From: Leptolinea sp. UBA5366
GTDB lineage: Bacteria > Chloroflexota > Anaerolineae > Anaerolineales > Anaerolineaceae
DNA length: 64,000 nucleotides
Direction: 5' to 3'
Assembly: GCA_002407845.1 (NCBI GenBank)
Contig: DHPK01000028.1
Span: forward strand, 1-64,000
Shown piece after piece: positions 17,874 through 26,511 of the stretch. The notes below the pieces were generated by a model that searched no databases, was not told the DNA's origin, and worked only from the letters and a program-made list of their open reading frames with translations. The position numbers were made by a program, and so were the translations under genes. How positions within the stretch are numbered: position 1 is the first letter of the stretch; every line of letters begins with the position of its first letter.

Positions 17874-19634
17874 ATGAAACCCAGTACTTTTAAACGATTT
17901 ATTTCTTTCTATGGTCCTTATAAAAGAACACTGTTCTTTGATCTGCTCTGCGCCATGCTCGTCAGCGCAGTCGGGCTGATCTTCCCAATGATCATCCAGC
18001 GGCTCACCAACGAAGTCTTCCTTCTGCACGACAGTGCACTGATGCAGCGGCTGCTGCTTCAATACGCAGCATTCCTGCTGATCCTCTATGTGATTGAAGC
18101 GCTGGCTCAGTTTTACATGACTTCATACGGGCACATCATGGGTGCAAAGATGGAAGCCGATATGCGCCGCAACCTGTTCAGCCACATGGAACGCCTGTCT
18201 TTTTCCTACTATGACAAAACCGATACCGGAAACCTGATGTCGCGGCTGATCACCGATCTGTTTGATGTGACAGAACTGGCGCACCATGGTCCCGAAGATG
18301 TGTTTATCTCGCTGGGAAAACTGATCGGCTCATTCGTGATTCTGTTCAACATCCACGTGCCGACCACACTGGCATTGCTGCTGGCAACCGTTCTGATGAT
18401 CTTCTTCACCTATAAACAGAACAAACGCATGCAGCGCACATTCATGGAAAATCGCCGCCGCATCGCCGAAGTGAATTCGATCATTCAGGACAGTCTGTCC
18501 GGAATCCGAACGGTCCAGTCCTTCTCAAACGAACACATCGAGGAGAAAAAGTTTCAGGACGGCAACCTGCGATTCCTCGAATCTAAAAAAGAAAACTATC
18601 TGGTCATGGGGCAGTTTCATTCATCGATCGGCTTCATGCAGGGCATGATGTATCTCTCTGTTCTGCTGGTCGGAGGATTTTCAATCATCCGCGGAACGAT
18701 GCCGGCATCCAGCTTGATTGCATATATTCTGTATATCAACATGTTCCTCGAACCCATCCGCCGGCTGGTCAACTTCACCGAGCAATACCAGCGGGGCATG
18801 ACCGGATTTCAGCGCATGATCGAAGTCCTGGACATCAACCCGGAAGTCAAAAATCGCCCGCATGCCAAAGATGCCGGCGTATTAAAAGGCGACATCCGCT
18901 TTAACAATGTCACATTCAACTATGAGAATGACGAACCCGTTCTGCAAAACATTTCAATCCATATTCCGCAAGGTTCGACTGTGGCGCTGGTCGGTCCTTC
19001 AGGCGCGGGCAAGACGACGTTTTGTTCGCTGATCCCGCGCTTTTATGACGTCGCAGAAGGACAGGTCACAATCGACGGGACCGATGTCCGCGACATGACG
19101 CTCCAGTCACTGCGCGAAAACATCGGCGTAGTTCAGCAGGATGTCTATATTTTCAACAGCACCGTCCGCGACAACATCGCATTCGGCAAGCCCGATGCAT
19201 CAGACGAGGAAATTGAAAAGGCAGCGAAACAGGCGAACATCCATCAATTCATCATGTCCCTGCCGAACGGTTATGATACTGAAATGGGAGATCGCGGCGT
19301 GCGTTTCTCCGGCGGGCAAAAACAGCGCATCTCAATTGCCCGGGTGTTTCTGAAAAATCCGCCGATCCTGATTTTAGATGAAGCGACCTCATCGCTGGAT
19401 AATGAAAGCGAAATTTTCATTCAGGAAAGCCTGAACACGCTTTCGCGCGATCGCACCACGCTGGTGATCGCCCACCGCCTCTCGACAATCCGCAACGCTG
19501 ATGAAATTCTGACGCTGACGGAAAATGGCATCGTTGAGCGCGGATCCCATGCCGAGCTGTTGGCGCTCGACGGACTTTACGCTAAACTGTACCGCATGCA
19601 GTTTACTGCGCTGCAAGCCGCTGATGAAGCCTGA
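17874..19634 (+). CDS. ABC transporter, fused permease and ATP-binding protein (MsbA/exporter type)
   Basis: A 586-residue half-transporter that should work as a dimer in the membrane. Six membrane helices lie within residues 15-300. The ATPase half begins near 340 and has Walker A GPSGAGKTT near 375, Q-loop GVVQQDVYIF, signature FSGGQKQR near 478, Walker B ILILDEATSSLD and the switch His in IAHRLST. It belongs to the type I exporter family that moves lipids, drugs or peptides outward; the substrate cannot be read from sequence. It has terminators on both sides and looks like a single-gene unit. Confidence 0.92.
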   Translation: MKPSTFKRFISFYGPYKRTLFFDLLCAMLVSAVGLIFPMIIQRLTNEVFLLHDSALMQRLLLQYAAFLLILYVIEALAQFYMTSYGHIMGAKMEADMRRNLFSHMERLSFSYYDKTDTGNLMSRLITDLFDVTELAHHGPEDVFISLGKLIGSFVILFNIHVPTTLALLLATVLMIFFTYKQNKRMQRTFMENRRRIAEVNSIIQDSLSGIRTVQSFSNEHIEEKKFQDGNLRFLESKKENYLVMGQFHSSIGFMQGMMYLSVLLVGGFSIIRGTMPASSLIAYILYINMFLEPIRRLVNFTEQYQRGMTGFQRMIEVLDINPEVKNRPHAKDAGVLKGDIRFNNVTFNYENDEPVLQNISIHIPQGSTVALVGPSGAGKTTFCSLIPRFYDVAEGQVTIDGTDVRDMTLQSLRENIGVVQQDVYIFNSTVRDNIAFGKPDASDEEIEKAAKQANIHQFIMSLPNGYDTEMGDRGVRFSGGQKQRISIARVFLKNPPILILDEATSSLDNESEIFIQESLNTLSRDRTTLVIAHRLSTIRNADEILTLTENGIVERGSHAELLALDGLYAKLYRMQFTALQAADEA

Positions 19635-19670
19635 CAGGCTTTGACTAGCACCTAACTGATGACTTTCAAA

Positions 19671-19696
19671 AGGATCTGCCCGGCTTGGCAGATCCT
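19671..19696 (+). terminator. Intrinsic terminator after the ABC exporter
   Basis: AGGATCTGCC at 19671-19680 pairs with GGCAGATCCT at 19687-19696 around a six-base loop and is followed by ATTTCTTCT. Confidence 0.75.
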
Positions 19697-19789
19697 ATTT
19701 CTTCTAATACGGCAGTTTTCCGCTGCGGGGAGACCGCTTCTTCCTTCCGCAGGCACGCGCTCGCGGACAGTTTGATGAGCTGAAATTTC

Positions 19790-20428
19790 CTATGAAAGAG
19801 CCGAAATTTCCTGGGAGCGGTTCAGCCCTTTGAAAATCAGCCAGATCGGGAAAATGAGCTCAAACAGCGAACCCGGCACAAAAAGGATCATGCCCACGTT
19901 GGTAATGCCGAACAGTCCCAGGAAGCCGCTCGCTGTCAGCGCCAGATAGCCAACGATCCCCAGCAGTCCCAGCCAGCGGGGAACAAGCTGGAACCTGAAA
20001 AGGACGATGCAGAGTCCGATGCTGCCGATTCCCAGCGAGATCATCCCAAACTGAAACAGCAGATCCCGGAATCCCACCACTGAAGTTCCGAGCAGCTGAA
20101 CTGCTTCAGCGCTCATCTGCGGGATCAGCAAGGCGCAAACCGAGCCGATCAGCAGTAAAACCGCTTCAATAACGCGTGCAGCTCCATATGCAGCCGCAGT
20201 TGCTTCGCTGTACCGCCGCACAATCGGAACCAACAGCACAGCAATCCCAACCACCGCAGCCGAGTTAATGAATTCCAGCACCACGCCGAGCTGGATCTTT
20301 GCTCTTTGAATGTCAGCAAACTGATTAGGCAGATCCAGCCCGCTGACAACGAGTTCACTGCCAGCCATGTATACCGCCATTGCAATCAAAAATAATGCCC
20401 CTGCTGCAATTTCGTTCTTTCGGTTCAT
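19790..20428 (-). CDS. DUF4386-family membrane protein
   Basis: A 212-residue integral membrane protein with about six or seven helices. It matches the DUF4386 layout: GALFLIAMAVYMAG, EFINSAAVVGIAVLLVPIVR, and a C-terminal PGSLFELIFPIWLIFKGL. The biochemical role is unknown. The ATG at 20428 has AAGGAG six bases upstream, so it is preferred to the ATG at 20446, which overlaps the TetR stop as ATGA. It is co-transcribed with the TetR gene and is the likely target of that regulator. Confidence 0.8.
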   Translation of the reverse strand: MNRKNEIAAGALFLIAMAVYMAGSELVVSGLDLPNQFADIQRAKIQLGVVLEFINSAAVVGIAVLLVPIVRRYSEATAAAYGAARVIEAVLLLIGSVCALLIPQMSAEAVQLLGTSVVGFRDLLFQFGMISLGIGSIGLCIVLFRFQLVPRWLGLLGIVGYLALTASGFLGLFGITNVGMILFVPGSLFELIFPIWLIFKGLNRSQEISALS

Positions 20429-20442
20429 TTTTTCTCCTTCGC

Positions 20443-20997
20443 TCATTGATCCTGCTGACTGATTCGTTTGAACAGATTTGTGACCATCGCTTCAATCTCA
20501 GATCGCTCAATTCGCAGTTGGTTGCTCACCAGCATGGCAGCGATCCCGTGGACATACAGCCACATATCCGTGAAAATCGCTGATGCATTTGGCGAATCTA
20601 TCCGTGCAACACTCGGCAACCGGTTCACGACATCCTCGTCACACCCTGTTACAAACGCGCCGATCGGCTGTCCCGCAAAGGAATTCGACATGAACAACAG
20701 GCGGAATAGCTGAGTCTCTTTGAGCGCAAAATCAATATATGCCAGTCCTGTTTTCACAAAAATGTCGTCATCTGGATCAAGGTTTTCAAACCAGGCGCTG
20801 TGATAGCGCTCAGCCATCTGATAAACCTCCTGCTTGAGGTCAGCCATATTGGCGTAACGGCTATAAATTGGCTGGGTTGAACAGTTCAGCTCTTTCGCAA
20901 GGTTGCGGGCATTCAAATTTTCAATGCCTTCTTTTCGCACCAGCTGAAAGGCTGCTTCACGAATGGTCTCTTCGGTTACTCTTTTTTCTGGCGGCAT
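20443..20997 (-). CDS. TetR/AcrR family transcriptional regulator
   Basis: A 184-residue one-domain-plus-ligand regulator. The N-terminal helix-turn-helix is at about 8-52 (EETIREAAFQLVRKEGIE, then LAKELNCSTQPIYSRYAN). The C-terminal part is the ligand-binding region of an unassigned type. It lies directly upstream of the DUF4386 gene and overlaps it by four bases. A strong palindrome just upstream (21011-21044) is the probable operator, implying autoregulation. The inducer is unknown. Confidence 0.9.
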   Translation of the reverse strand: MPPEKRVTEETIREAAFQLVRKEGIENLNARNLAKELNCSTQPIYSRYANMADLKQEVYQMAERYHSAWFENLDPDDDIFVKTGLAYIDFALKETQLFRLLFMSNSFAGQPIGAFVTGCDEDVVNRLPSVARIDSPNASAIFTDMWLYVHGIAAMLVSNQLRIERSEIEAMVTNLFKRISQQDQ

Positions 20998-21010
20998 CTG
21001 ACTCTCCTTA

Positions 21011-21044
21011 TAAATAACATACGTTATATAACAAATGTTATTTA
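21011..21044. promoter_or_regulatory. TetR operator: two concentric palindromes
   Basis: The outer arms TAAATAACAT (21011-21020) and ATGTTATTTA (21035-21044) are exact inverted repeats. Inside them lies the 10-base palindrome GTTATATAAC (21023-21032) with the same centre (21027.5). It sits 14 bases upstream of the TetR start codon, in the position expected for an autoregulatory operator. Confidence 0.8.
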
Positions 21045-21147
21045 TTAAGCTTCAAACTGTCAAGGGCTGTTTTATTGGAAATGACAATTCCATCCGTTCG
21101 CAACAGAAGGAAAAATTGGACTTTCAGATTAAATTAGCAACTTTGTT

Positions 21148-21153
21148 TATAAT
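21148..21153 (+). promoter_or_regulatory. -10 element for the 21194 gene
   Basis: TATAAT lies 41 bases before the ATG at 21194. No good -35 is at normal spacing (TTCAGA with a 19-base spacer). The region 21045-21147 is AT-rich and shared with the divergent TetR promoter. Confidence 0.4.
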
Positions 21154-21193
21154 CAATATACCAATAGTTATTTTCTAGTTCAGGAGGGTTCCA

Positions 21194-22219
21194 ATGGTCC
21201 AATCGAAAATGCGGTGGATTTTACTGGTTTTATTTTTTTGTCTGCTCATCCCGACTGCAGCGGAAGCTGAGTCCGCCCCAACACAATTTGTTTTCACCAA
21301 AGATTTCAATATCTGGCTGTTCGATGAGACAAACGAAGCGATTCTGCCCATCACAACAGATGGATATGAGACAAATCCTTATTCCAATCCGTTCCTGTCC
21401 TTTGACCACCAGCACGTTGCATATGAGGACAGCGGCAATTTTTACTTCACTGATCTGCAAAACTCGGAGTCAGTTTACCTTGAAAAATTGTCCAGCCCCG
21501 ATATTTTTGCTGACACTTTAGTAGGCTGGGATATCGATAACAATGTGTATTTCACTCTGACCTACGGCGGCTGTGAGTTCACCGCGGAAAGCATTGTCGG
21601 TCCGGAAAAAGTCATGCTCTATCGCTACAATGCAGACAGCGGGAATGTGAGCGAAGTACAGGAGCTGCCGAAAATGCATGATGAAACTCATGCTTATTCG
21701 CTGGGAGATCAGGTCTCTCCAGACGGGGAAATCGTCTCCTTTTATGGTGCTGCCTGTTATGCCGGATACGGAGACAGCCGCTTTTACATGACGCTCGCTG
21801 ACGGGGAGGTGTTTGCCGACGAGTCAAACCTGACCCGCCCAAATCCAACGCTGGATCGCCTCAATCTTCAACCAGCTGCAGGCTATCATATTTCCGAAAT
21901 GGCAGCAGATCCATCCGGCACGAATGTCGCTTACGTCATGAATAAGCAGTGGGATGACTTTTACTCGTCTTGCCAAGGAGAGGACTGCACCCGGATGGTT
22001 GTCGCCGACCTTGACGATCCCGTGGCAGAAATTCAGTTTGATGCACCGATAACCGGGCTTTTTGGCTGGCTGACGAACCCGAGCCGAATCTACTTTATCG
22101 AAAGTGAAGCAGGACAAATGACCGCAACGCCTTCCGCGTCGCTCATGGTTCTGGATTTGGATATCTTGCAGGTGACCCAGCTGGATCAGGGCATCGGCTT
22201 GCAGTTCGGGAACCGCTGA
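21194..22219 (+). CDS. Secreted beta-propeller-like protein of unknown function
   Basis: A 341-residue exported protein. The ATG has AGGAGG just upstream. The signal peptide runs to about residue 25 (AEA cleavage before ESAP). The body has repeated 'FDETNEAILPITTDG', 'SFDHQHVAYEDSGNFYFTD' and 'VSPDGEIVSFYGA' segments like TolB/WD40-type blades, but no complete motif set. Cysteines occur in pairs (CEFTAES, SCQGEDC), consistent with an extracytoplasmic location. No enzyme motif is visible. It is flanked by divergent tetR and a convergent operon, so it is transcribed alone. Confidence 0.6.
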   Translation: MVQSKMRWILLVLFFCLLIPTAAEAESAPTQFVFTKDFNIWLFDETNEAILPITTDGYETNPYSNPFLSFDHQHVAYEDSGNFYFTDLQNSESVYLEKLSSPDIFADTLVGWDIDNNVYFTLTYGGCEFTAESIVGPEKVMLYRYNADSGNVSEVQELPKMHDETHAYSLGDQVSPDGEIVSFYGAACYAGYGDSRFYMTLADGEVFADESNLTRPNPTLDRLNLQPAAGYHISEMAADPSGTNVAYVMNKQWDDFYSSCQGEDCTRMVVADLDDPVAEIQFDAPITGLFGWLTNPSRIYFIESEAGQMTATPSASLMVLDLDILQVTQLDQGIGLQFGNR

Positions 22220-22226
22220 TCCTTTC

Positions 22227-22250
22227 GCTGCTCTGGCAGCGCCAGCAGCA
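22227..22250. terminator. Weak hairpin between convergent genes
   Basis: CTGGC at 22233-22237 pairs with GCCAG at 22241-22245, with further GCTGC/GCAGC pairing outside it. There is no T run, so terminator function for the two convergent genes is uncertain. Confidence 0.3.
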
Positions 22251-22267
22251 CGATTCTAAACAAGCGA

Positions 22268-23767
22268 CTATTTCTTTAGGTTGCGAATGCGCTCGCCGCT
22301 GACTACGCCGCAGCCGATAAAGACCTGATAAGGATCTTCCATAAACAGGACAGATCCTTTTTTTGCGCCTGGAACCGAAATCCGCAAGTCCTCTTTGCGC
22401 AGCCAGGCAGCAGTCAAGGTTTCATCCAGCTGATAACGCCCGCTTTGCACACGATCGAAAATCAGGCTGGCGAAATCGAAGTCCGGCATCCAACCTGCGC
22501 TGGTTTTATACGCAATGCGCAAGCCTGCTGATTTTAATGGCAGCCCGGTCAGCGGGGAGTCAAAAAGATGCTCAGGCAAAACCCAAATTTCATCTTCCCG
22601 CGCCCAAAGGACGTTCATTTTTTCATCAAGGTATTTTTGAAAATCGATGCCGAACAGCTCGCTGAATTCAGCGGTCAGATCAGCCCGCGCTGATGCCACC
22701 AGCGGCTGAAAACCGCTGCGTTCCCAGGGACGTTCCGGGGCTTGTTCGCGATTGCCGCTAAACCCGGCAGGCTCTTTTTTCTTGAGCAGCGCCGCAAAAA
22801 ATCCGGCAGTTCCGAGACGGTGCGGCCAAAGCCGGACAGTTCCGGTCAGGCTCGCATCCAGCGCGACGCCATCGACAACCGCAAGCCCCGGAGCAGGCCG
22901 CGGCAGACGAGACTGGACGTCAACAACTTGAACCGCGCTGCCAAATTGTTTCAGCAGCTGATCCACAACCAGCTCATCTTCGAGCGGGGACAGCGTGCAG
23001 GTTGAATAAACCAGCTGCCCGCCCGGTTTCAGCGCATTCATGGCAGAAGTCAGCAGCTGCAGCTGCCGCTGCGCCAGCGCTGCCTCTTCGCGTTCACTGA
23101 TCGGACGCATCGGATGCGAATCGATTGAAACCAAACTCTGCATGCTGCATGGCGCGTCCAGCAGCACGATGTCAAAAGTGTCCGGGAACCAGCTGCCAAA
23201 AAACTCACCCGGGAAATTACTGATCAGATGATTGACGCTGCCCCAGTTCCGCAGCACTTTTTTCAGCGCGGTAATGCGGGAAGCGCTCGAATCATTCGCC
23301 AAAATCAGACCCGATTCTCGACTGGCAGCGGACAAATGCGTTGTCTTCCCGCCGGGCGAGGCAGCCAGATCAAGGATCAGCGGCCGATTTTGCAGCAATT
23401 CCTGATCAAAAAGGGTGACCGGCAACATCGAAGCGCTGTCCTGAATGTAAAACGCACCGGCGCGATGTTCATTCGTCTGCCCAGGCGCAGTCTCCCCTGT
23501 GTGCTGCAATTTGTAAGCGTCCGCGCAAAAGGCGACCGGTTCAGCTTGCCAGCCATAACGTCTTTCAAGCTGCAGAATGCCGCTGCCATATTTTTTTTGA
23601 GGATTGAGCCGGATTGCCGGTTCGAGCGCAAGCGAGAGACTGGCTTCCAATTCAGCCAGCTCGTCTTCGGGGACCAGCGGCTTGAAGCGGTTCCAGGCAG
23701 ATTCAAAAGCAGTCTGTCTGGGTGAAAGTTGATCCGTTTGATCTGCACCGCGTTTCTTTTTAGCCAT
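22268..23767 (-). CDS. RsmF-like rRNA cytosine-C5 methyltransferase (NOL1/NOP2/Sun family)
   Basis: A 499-residue SAM-dependent RNA methyltransferase. The SAM motif LDLAASPGGKTTHLSA, the LLDAPCS motif with one of the two family cysteines, and the catalytic YSTCTLSPLEDE segment are all present. The C-terminal third resembles the RsmF accessory/PUA-like region, with the YLDEKMNVLWAREDEIWVLPE and the closing GCGVVSGERIRNLKK segments. It would methylate cytosine C5 in rRNA (RsmF acts on 16S C1407). The start is the ATG at 23767, overlapping the previous gene by eight bases; an upstream TTG is less likely. It is the last gene of the thr-rRNA modification operon. Confidence 0.85.
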   Translation of the reverse strand: MAKKKRGADQTDQLSPRQTAFESAWNRFKPLVPEDELAELEASLSLALEPAIRLNPQKKYGSGILQLERRYGWQAEPVAFCADAYKLQHTGETAPGQTNEHRAGAFYIQDSASMLPVTLFDQELLQNRPLILDLAASPGGKTTHLSAASRESGLILANDSSASRITALKKVLRNWGSVNHLISNFPGEFFGSWFPDTFDIVLLDAPCSMQSLVSIDSHPMRPISEREEAALAQRQLQLLTSAMNALKPGGQLVYSTCTLSPLEDELVVDQLLKQFGSAVQVVDVQSRLPRPAPGLAVVDGVALDASLTGTVRLWPHRLGTAGFFAALLKKKEPAGFSGNREQAPERPWERSGFQPLVASARADLTAEFSELFGIDFQKYLDEKMNVLWAREDEIWVLPEHLFDSPLTGLPLKSAGLRIAYKTSAGWMPDFDFASLIFDRVQSGRYQLDETLTAAWLRKEDLRISVPGAKKGSVLFMEDPYQVFIGCGVVSGERIRNLKK

Positions 23768-24572
23768 GTTTATCAATAAAAAAGATCATTTCTGATCCGA
23801 CCTCATCCTCTTGAATTTTCCAGTCTCTGCCTTCGACAGCTTTTTGAATCAGCTGCCGCTGCCGATCCCGCATCTGGTGCCGGGCAGTCAGGTTCTCGGC
23901 CGGCAGCGTCACCACGATCCAGCGCACTTGCAGCTGTCCAAAAAAGTCACGACAGCTGCCTTTACGCCGGTTTTCAAATCTGTGCGCTTCCTTGAAAAAG
24001 AAAGCTGCGTCAGCCTGAACAGCGGGCACCGACAATAATATATCCTGGACTTCCGCCAGCGGCTCCAATCCCCAAGCAGTAAAAAACTGATTGATCAGCC
24101 GAATGCGCGGGCTGTGCAGGTCATAAGCATGATAATGAGTGGTCCGCGGCAGCCCCATCCAGGGAAATGCCAGCGGATGGATCGCACATGCCAAATCCAA
24201 AATCGATTCCGGCTGCCCGATCTGTTCAAATATTCTGCCGTAAAACTCAGCCATCATCGGCAGCCGTTCTCTGGTAGAAGCATGGCTTTGCAGCTGAGCA
24301 GTGCACCAGTCCCGAACAGCCTGCTCGCCAGCGTCTGCCGCTTCGGTCAATGCCGATTCAGCCGTCGGGTAATCCGGATCGCCGAGATAGGGGGCGATGA
24401 TCTGATGCAGCTTTTCGCGCGCTTTCTTCTCTGCTTGCTTTGGATCATTCTGAACTTTCAGCTCCCGTTCCAAAAGATCCTGCACGCTTTCAGGCGGAAT
24501 TCCAAGTCCGCGGTATTTTGGCGAATCCAATATTTTCCGGATCATCTTTTCAAGCGCACCGTCAGCTAGCAT
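23760..24572 (-). CDS. Divergent ArmA/RmtB-like 16S rRNA methyltransferase homologue
   Basis: A 270-residue protein that aligns end to end with its upstream neighbour and with ArmA/RmtB-type 16S G1405 N7-methyltransferases (FmrO family). HASTRER stands at 97-103, and LDLACAIHPLA at 125-135 replaces the usual CGLNPLA. The downstream LLKxLPxLE motif is altered to FFKEAHRFE, and the SFPxxSLxGKxKGM segment is replaced by VVTLPAENLTARHQM. The SAM-site glycine and several RNA-contacting motifs are therefore changed, and activity may be lost or altered. The ATG lies six bases after the stop of the intact copy. It may be an inactive paralogue or a partner subunit. Confidence 0.75.
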   Translation of the reverse strand: MLADGALEKMIRKILDSPKYRGLGIPPESVQDLLERELKVQNDPKQAEKKAREKLHQIIAPYLGDPDYPTAESALTEAADAGEQAVRDWCTAQLQSHASTRERLPMMAEFYGRIFEQIGQPESILDLACAIHPLAFPWMGLPRTTHYHAYDLHSPRIRLINQFFTAWGLEPLAEVQDILLSVPAVQADAAFFFKEAHRFENRRKGSCRDFFGQLQVRWIVVTLPAENLTARHQMRDRQRQLIQKAVEGRDWKIQEDEVGSEMIFFIDKHG

Positions 24573-24578
24573 GAAAGC

Positions 24579-25406
24579 TCAAATCCTTTCGAGCAGAAAA
24601 ACCAGTTCATTCGAAAACTCAATCCGTTCAAAACGCCATTGACCCGGGTCGATAATTCCCATAAAGTAGTTTTCATAATTCGTTTTCATGCCTTTTTGCT
24701 TGCCGCTCAGGCTGAAAATTGGGAAGCTGACGACCGTCCAGCGCGACTGAATTTGGCTCAAAATGCGGCTGCCAGCCCCTTTTTCCACCTGCTCGAGCAC
24801 AGGGAGGGTCTTTAATAGCAGCGTTAAATCAGCCTTTTCGACTGGAAATTCTGTCAGCAGGTTAGCGACGCGCGCGCTAACGACGCGCGCACTGCCGTCA
24901 ATCGCAGCCATGCCAAAAAAGCTGTTCAGCAGATCAGCCATGTCCTGATAGAGGTCAATTGCCAGATATGAAAAATCGGGAGCGAGTTTCATCCAGGGGA
25001 TTGCCAGCGGATTCAACCCGCAAGCCAAATCGAGCACAGACCGAATTTCAGGCAGGCGGTCAAAGATTTCCCTGTAAAAAATATCCAAAATCGGAATGCG
25101 TTCTTTCGTAGAAGCGTGCGATTGCATCAGCTCCAGACACAGTGGTTTGAGCGGCTCCAGCGAAATTTCCTGACGCTGTCCGGCAATCTGGCTGCTGAGT
25201 TTGCGGTAATTTTGGCTGCCGGCACGATAGGCGTTCGCGACCTGATGCAGCTTCGATCGAACCCGCTTAACGGTTTCTTTTCTCGATTCATCCGGCTGCA
25301 TTTCCTGCAGCACAATTTGGCGAATGAACGCCGGCGAAATCTCGCGAAAGTTTTTACCGGCTGAAACTTCCGCCAGAACTTCAGCGGCAAGTTGTTCCTT
25401 ATCCAT
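24579..25406 (-). CDS. ArmA/RmtB-like 16S rRNA (guanine-N7) methyltransferase homologue
   Basis: A 275-residue SAM-dependent enzyme with the full motif set of the ArmA/RmtB (FmrO) family: HASTKER at 97-103, LDLACGLNPLA at 125-135, LLKTLPVLE at 197-205 and VVSFPIFSLSGKQKGM at 225-240. In that family these enzymes methylate N7 of G1405 in 16S rRNA and block 4,6-linked aminoglycosides. Here the gene is not on a mobile element; it lies in a chromosomal operon after tgt and overlaps it by eight bases (ATGGATAA). An intrinsic housekeeping or resistance role is inferred. Motif recognition is strong, but the exact target is not shown by sequence alone. Confidence 0.8.
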   Translation of the reverse strand: MDKEQLAAEVLAEVSAGKNFREISPAFIRQIVLQEMQPDESRKETVKRVRSKLHQVANAYRAGSQNYRKLSSQIAGQRQEISLEPLKPLCLELMQSHASTKERIPILDIFYREIFDRLPEIRSVLDLACGLNPLAIPWMKLAPDFSYLAIDLYQDMADLLNSFFGMAAIDGSARVVSARVANLLTEFPVEKADLTLLLKTLPVLEQVEKGAGSRILSQIQSRWTVVSFPIFSLSGKQKGMKTNYENYFMGIIDPGQWRFERIEFSNELVFLLERI

Positions 25407-26511
25407 ATTTTTGTTCCCGCAGCAGCGCGGTCAGCCGAGTCAGCATGCGAATGTTATGGATTGTCGCTAATCGCGGATAAAGCGTGTCGTTCATCTTGAA
25501 TAAATGCCGGAGATAGCCCAGCGAATAATGGGTGCAGGTCAGACAGTCGCAGCCCGGAGACAGCGGCTGAGAAGATCGCATATGGCGCTCGTCTTCGATG
25601 TAGAGATATTTAAGCCACTTGCCATCAAAGACTGGCTTTTCCTCTTTAAAGGCGTAAATCCGTCCATGGCGCGCATCGCGCGTCGGCATAGCGCAGTCGA
25701 AGATGTCATACCCAAGCTGAAAGGAACGCACAACGTTTTCCGGATGCCCGATTCCCAGCGCATGGATGGGGAATTGCGGCGGAATCAGCTCACGCGTGTA
25801 AGCAAGCACCTCTTCCAGCAGGTTTCCTTCGCCATCCAATGGCCAGCCGCCGAACCCGAATCCGTCGAAGCCGATTTCGAGCAGCGCGTCGGCACAGGTC
25901 TTCCGCAGTGCCAGGGATCCGCCGCCCTGAACCACGCCGAAGATCTTCGGCGCTTCCCGGCTTTCGGGAAATTGTTTCACCCTTTCGTCAAATTCTTTCC
26001 GGCAGCGTCCCGCCCAGTCGATGGTACGGCGGACGGATTCCTGCTGCGCCTGTTCTGAATCATCCGCATGCGTGCATTGATCCAGACAGATCACGACATC
26101 CGTTCCAAATGCAATTTGGAGCTGCACGGTTTTTTCCGGGCTCAGCATCAGTTTCCGCTTGCTGCCCTCCGGGTTGAACACAATCCCATTTTGATTAATC
26201 TTGCCAAATTTACTGTTCTCGCGAATCAGCGAATAAGCCTGAAAGCCTCCCGAATCTGTGATGATCGGGCGCTGCCAGCTGCTCATTTGGTGCAGTCCGC
26301 CCAATGACTGGACGGTCAGGCTGCTGGGTTTTTGCATCAAATGGAAGGTGTTCATAACAACGCCTTCCACGCCTGCCTGTTCCAGATCAAGCGCGTCAAC
26401 GCTGCGAACCATGCCGTAAGTAGCATCCGGGAGATAGACCGGATAATGGAGCCGTCCATGCGGCGTTTCGAGCCAGGATTGCGGATGATCGTTCGGAGTT
26501 TGATTTGTCAT
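25399..26511 (-). CDS. tgt: Queuine tRNA-ribosyltransferase
   Basis: A 370-residue enzyme exchanging guanine for a queuosine precursor at position 34 of GUN-anticodon tRNAs. The TIM-barrel motif TDSGGFQAYSL, the GGWPLDGEGN region and the zinc-binding CDCLTCTHYSLGYLRHLF are all present. Length is normal. Its ATG directly follows the stop of the upstream LysM lipoprotein gene, and its stop overlaps the RmtB-like start by eight bases, so it is translated within the operon. No other queuosine gene is in the window. Confidence 0.95.
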   Translation of the reverse strand: MTNQTPNDHPQSWLETPHGRLHYPVYLPDATYGMVRSVDALDLEQAGVEGVVMNTFHLMQKPSSLTVQSLGGLHQMSSWQRPIITDSGGFQAYSLIRENSKFGKINQNGIVFNPEGSKRKLMLSPEKTVQLQIAFGTDVVICLDQCTHADDSEQAQQESVRRTIDWAGRCRKEFDERVKQFPESREAPKIFGVVQGGGSLALRKTCADALLEIGFDGFGFGGWPLDGEGNLLEEVLAYTRELIPPQFPIHALGIGHPENVVRSFQLGYDIFDCAMPTRDARHGRIYAFKEEKPVFDGKWLKYLYIEDERHMRSSQPLSPGCDCLTCTHYSLGYLRHLFKMNDTLYPRLATIHNIRMLTRLTALLREQKYG

